A stretch of DNA of 6,250 nt, taken from Oscillospiraceae bacterium (GTDB taxonomy: Bacteria; Bacillota; Clostridia; Oscillospirales; Acutalibacteraceae). The stretch lies in the NCBI GenBank assembly GCA_019422905.1, contig JAHZCM010000070.1, forward strand, positions 1 to 6,250. The letters are read 5' to 3'. Position 1 is the first letter of the stretch. Every line of letters starts with the position of its first letter. The notes below the pieces were generated by a model. It was not told where the DNA came from, made no database searches, and saw only the letters and a list, made by a program, of their open reading frames with translations. The position numbers were made by a program, and so were the translations under genes. Shown here piece by piece: positions 5,349-6,250 of the stretch.

Positions 5349-6059
5349 ATGCGACTGGATAGGTTCCTGGCAAATGAGAATATCGGAAGCCGCAAGGCGG
5401 TCGGCGCACTCATCCGGAGCGGCGCCGTTACCGTGAACGGACAAGCCGTGAAAAAGGCGGATGGGCAGATCGATGCGGACAGCGACCGGATCTGTGTAAA
5501 CGGGAAACCGGTATGCTATAATGCGTATCTTTATATCATGCTGCATAAGCCGGCGGGCGTATTGACGGCAACGCGGGACAGCCGGGCCAAAACCGTGCTG
5601 GATCTGCTGCCGCCGGCGCTTTCCAGGCGCGGCCTGTTTCCTGCGGGGCGGCTCGACAAGGACACCACCGGCCTGCTGATCATCACGGACGACGGCGATT
5701 TTGCCCACCGTATGCTGGCGCCGAAAAGCCATGTCGTCAAGCGCTATGAGGCGTTCCTGAACCTGCCGGCGGAGGAAGCGGACAAGGCGCGCTTTGCCGA
5801 GGGGATCCGGAGCGGGGAGAACCTGTTTGCACCGGCCGGGCTTGAGATTTCGCCCGATGACCCGCGCCGCGCGTGGGTGGAGATCCGGGAGGGGAAATTC
5901 CACCAGGTGAAGCGCATGTTCCAGGCGTGCGGCAAAACGGTGGTAGAGCTCAAACGGCTTTCCATCGGCGCGCTGGCGCTGGACGAGCGTCTGAAGCCCG
6001 GTGAAGCGCGCGTTTTGAGCCGTGAAGAAGCCATGCTGGTGTTTCAGAAGCATAGATAA
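5349..6059 (+). CDS. rsuA: 16S rRNA pseudouridine synthase, RsuA family
   Basis: Isomerises uridine to pseudouridine in 16S rRNA (position 516 in E. coli). The 236-aa protein has an N-terminal S4 RNA-binding domain (about 1-55: MRLDRFLANENIGSRK, SGAVTVNG) and then the catalytic domain. LHKPAGVLTATRD (65-77) favours RsuA over the RluB/RluE group, and GRLDKDTTGLLIITDDG (100-116) contains the catalytic D103. The conserved EGKFHQVKRM (181-190) and the KRLSIG segment (202-207) follow. Length is normal for the family. GGAAGGGG (5330-5337) lies upstream of the ATG with a slightly long spacing. The gene follows the DUF4830-like gene after only 27 nt, so the two are probably co-transcribed, and a terminator-like hairpin follows the stop. 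The exact target uridine is inferred from the family. Confidence 0.93.
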   Translation: MRLDRFLANENIGSRKAVGALIRSGAVTVNGQAVKKADGQIDADSDRICVNGKPVCYNAYLYIMLHKPAGVLTATRDSRAKTVLDLLPPALSRRGLFPAGRLDKDTTGLLIITDDGDFAHRMLAPKSHVVKRYEAFLNLPAEEADKARFAEGIRSGENLFAPAGLEISPDDPRRAWVEIREGKFHQVKRMFQACGKTVVELKRLSIGALALDERLKPGEARVLSREEAMLVFQKHR

Positions 6060-6066
6060 GCAAATT

Positions 6067-6100
6067 AGACGAAAAGAAAAGTTCGTTTTTGTCTTTTGTT
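6067..6100 (+). terminator. Probable rsuA terminator
   Basis: AGACGAAAA (6067-6075) pairs with TTTTTGTCT (6086-6094), 9 bp with one G-U pair and a 10-nt loop, followed by a T-rich tail (TTTGTT and on). The stem is AT-rich and therefore weak, but it lies 8 nt after the stop codon, where a terminator is expected. Confidence 0.5.
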
Positions 6101-6164
6101 TATTTTAACTAAACTAAAATCGCAAAATTCGGGCAAATAAAGGCTGTTCATGAAATGAGAATTC

Positions 6165-6173
6165 TGATATAAT
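6165..6173 (+). promoter_or_regulatory. Extended -10 promoter for an off-window gene
   Basis: TG-a-TATAAT at 6165-6173 is a perfect extended -10 element. The -35 region at the right spacing (TGTTCA, 6145-6150) is poor, which the TG extension can offset. Transcription would start near 6180 and read a leader of about 70 nt to the window edge. Confidence 0.6.
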
Positions 6174-6191
6174 AAATCCATTGAAATCGGG

Positions 6192-6236
6192 ATGTGGTTG
6201 TCACGCTGGTTGCTAGGCGACGCCAGATCACCATGA
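6192..6236 (+). CDS. Possible 14-codon upstream ORF in the leader of an off-window gene
   Basis: ATG at 6192 opens a frame encoding MWLSRWLLGDARSP and ending in TGA at 6234-6236, just before the strong Shine-Dalgarno site of the next gene. Two of its 14 codons are Trp and two Arg. Its own ribosome site is weak (CGGG directly in front), so translation is doubtful. A stable hairpin (CTG...CAG, about 6206-6226) lies within it. It may be a leader peptide or chance. Confidence 0.2.
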   Translation: MWLSRWLLGDARSP

Positions 6237-6244
6237 TCAGGAGG
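6226..6244 (+). promoter_or_regulatory. Shine-Dalgarno site of an off-window gene, next to a small hairpin
   Basis: AGGAGG at 6239-6244 is a full-strength ribosome-binding site with 6 nt remaining before the window ends, so a start codon is expected at or just after 6251. The perfect inverted repeat GATCA-cca-TGATC (6226-6238) abuts it and could affect access to the site. Confidence 0.6.
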
Positions 6245-6250
6245 AAAAAC

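Overview
The window reads like chromosomal DNA from a high-GC member of the Clostridia, probably a gut Oscillospiraceae/Ruminococcaceae-type Firmicute. The evidence is the gene set (a PF06541 putative ABC-transporter type IV membrane protein, a DUF4830-like protein, an RsuA-type pseudouridine synthase and an RlmD carrying a Clostridia-type C-terminal extension), purine-rich Shine-Dalgarno sites, GTG and TTG starts, and sigma-A promoters close to TTGACA/TATAAT. Coding DNA is about 60% GC or more, and the spacers are much more AT-rich.

Layout. (1) Bases 1-71 lie downstream of rlmD and hold a good minus-strand promoter that probably serves a gene whose first codons lie at the window edge. (2) Bases 72-1706, minus strand: rlmD, a 23S rRNA m5U methyltransferase. 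Its last ~93 codons are an AT-rich extra domain (bases 61-360 are 43% GC, against 63% for 421-720 of the same gene). The composition changes at the codons for the catalytic HVETV motif. This looks like the end of an integrated element, or its remnant, that rebuilds the 3' end of the gene. (3) Bases 1707-2087: a spacer with divergent promoters. The plus-strand one (TTGACA-17-TATAAT) is followed about 110 nt later by a near-perfect intrinsic terminator, with no gene between, so it probably makes a small RNA with a C/U-rich anti-Shine-Dalgarno stretch. (4) Bases 2088-3038, minus strand: a D-2-hydroxyacid dehydrogenase of the hydroxypyruvate/glyoxylate reductase type. (5) Bases 3039-3259: a divergent promoter region with two consensus-like promoters around an inverted repeat. 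(6) Bases 3260-6059, plus strand: a four-gene cluster of PF06541 membrane protein with a long charged coiled-coil tail, a short Sfp/AcpT-type phosphopantetheinyl transferase (GTGA overlap), a 146-nt structured non-coding gap, a membrane-anchored DUF4830-like protein, and rsuA. (7) Bases 6060-6250: a terminator-like hairpin, an extended -10 promoter and a structured leader with a possible 14-codon upstream ORF, ending in AGGAGG just before a gene that begins off-window.

No complete new system such as a defence island, CRISPR array or biosynthetic cluster is visible. The two rRNA modification genes are housekeeping. The phosphopantetheinyl transferase activates carrier proteins encoded elsewhere, and nothing in the window ties the cluster into one pathway. 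The best leads are the composition break inside rlmD, the candidate small RNA, and the structured leaders before the DUF4830-like gene and at the right edge.
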